Source of the DNA: Gnetum montanum
Taxonomy: Eukaryota; Streptophyta; Gnetopsida; Gnetales; Gnetaceae
Direction of reading: 5' to 3'
NCBI GenBank assembly: GCA_015680685.1
Contig: MNCI01008716.1
Span: forward strand, 202,120-246,746
DNA: 44,627 nt
The translations under genes were made by a program, and so were the position numbers. The first letter of the stretch is position 1. Each line of letters begins with the position of its first letter. The notes beneath the pieces are model-generated. The model was given only the letters and a program-made list of their open reading frames with translations. It did no database searches and had not been told where the DNA came from. Of the stretch, positions 43,795 to 44,627 are shown piece after piece.

Positions 43795-44627
43795 AAACAC
43801 ATTTTGGGTACGTTCTTTCATGGCATATCTTTAACCCTTTTATGTTCTGTAAGAGGGTCTTCTCCAATTGATAAGAAACTATACTTTGAAGCTATATTAA
43901 GTGTATAACTGACATGATTGTGTGAAACTTTATTTTGCAGTAATATAATTTAAGTTTATATTGGATTAGCTTGAGTCTGATTTTACCTGAGACATTTGGA
44001 TAAGTATATGGAAAGAAGGAGCATAATTTTTGCATTGTTCTTTGATGCAGGGTACTCGGTAATAAGTTTTTGCAATAACATTTTTCAAAAAAAAAATTTC
44101 AAATATTCATTATTTAATTATTGCAGAAAAATTGAACATCTTCTACCTTGTCTATTTCCAAATTATATCACAAACTTTAAAGGTTCCAGATTAATCAATT
44201 GATTTATTTTTTACAGCTTTCAAATTTACGAGCAATAAAGGCTCTGGCCGAAGTAACCTTATTCAACACAATTCTCTACAAGAGAGCTCTTCTCTTTAAT
44301 TTCAGCTGTCATTTGCTATATTAGATTTTTTTCTTCATTCTATTTGTACTACTAATTACAATCAATATTTGGTGAGAAGTGAATTTTCAAAAGGGCATTT
44401 CTTTCTTTTTGTTTTTGGCCAGATTTGTAAAGATGAATTGCTAAGTAGCATCTTCAAATCTATTGAGTTTTTCCTTTCATGTTATTTCTATGTATTCTAT
44501 CAATCAGATGCTACTTGTGTATTTTTTACCCTATCTATCTAGTTTTTCCTACATGTGTATTTGATGCTCTATTTTGATTAATAATTTTTTTAAAAAAAAT
44601 TATTATCATCAAAGTAACTTATTAGTT
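43795..44627 (+). other. downstream region of NLR gene 2
   Basis: It is AT-rich and has no recognised gene. It probably includes the 3' UTR; AATAAAGG at about 44236 is one possible polyadenylation signal. A small open frame (43996-44202) is hydrophobic and matches nothing recognised. Confidence 0.4.

Noticed and set aside
1-44627. tRNA, rRNA or snRNA genes
   Set aside because: No cloverleaf with a T-loop GGTTCGAATCC-type block or other conserved RNA gene box was seen on either strand by eye. A tRNAscan and Rfam search would be decisive.

Overview
This is plant nuclear DNA: AT-rich, with split genes bounded by GT-AG introns, two NLR-type immune receptor genes, and a majority of LTR-retrotransposon sequence in several stages of decay. 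The amount and age of the retroelements suggest a large-genome seed plant, possibly a conifer or other gymnosperm, but nothing in the window names the species. Six isolated N characters (1448, 3322, 17780, 19324, 19374, 40225) each sit at an apparent deletion or direct duplication, so they look like unresolved assembly joins rather than single unknown bases.

Layout, left to right. 1-1912: 3' half of a Ty3/gypsy element (internal 3' region, polypurine tract, 3' LTR); its 5' part lies outside the window. 2778-7228: a nearly complete Ty1/copia element with both LTRs, primer-binding site, polypurine tract and a perfect 5-bp target duplication (TGTTG), but with in-frame stops and one frameshift. 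9417-13730: NLR gene 1, for which I propose seven exons and about 861 residues, with a Cys-rich start, a helical N-terminal domain resembling RPW8/MLKL-type bundles, a divergent NB-ARC and an LRR tail. About 16.7-19.9 kb: a decayed minus-strand copia element joined to a second gypsy 3' half (19874-21937). 23072-35520: a tandem array (about 2.29-kb period) of a small copia-derived unit with gag and protease but no recognisable pol, split by a gypsy element (24024-31642). That gypsy element has a tRNA-Asp-type primer site, gag, protease and integrase, but has lost RT/RNase H and the end of its 3' LTR. 35521-37660: another decayed minus-strand copia element. 39208-39960: a composite minisatellite whose three repeat periods (78, 63, 99 bp) are all multiples of three. 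41024-43794: NLR gene 2, an intronless CC-NB-ARC-LRR gene broken by one frameshift at a GAGAGA run.

The two NLR genes point the same way and are separated by about 27 kb of mostly transposon DNA. They have different N-terminal domains and different exon structures, so they are not recent duplicates of each other. No RNA genes, CRISPR arrays or bacterial features were found. The observations most worth following up are the divergent N-terminus and switch motifs of NLR 1, the tandem non-autonomous copia array, the conserved GT-AG interval and duplicated polypurine motif in the gypsy 3' regions, and the codon-periodic minisatellite upstream of NLR 2.
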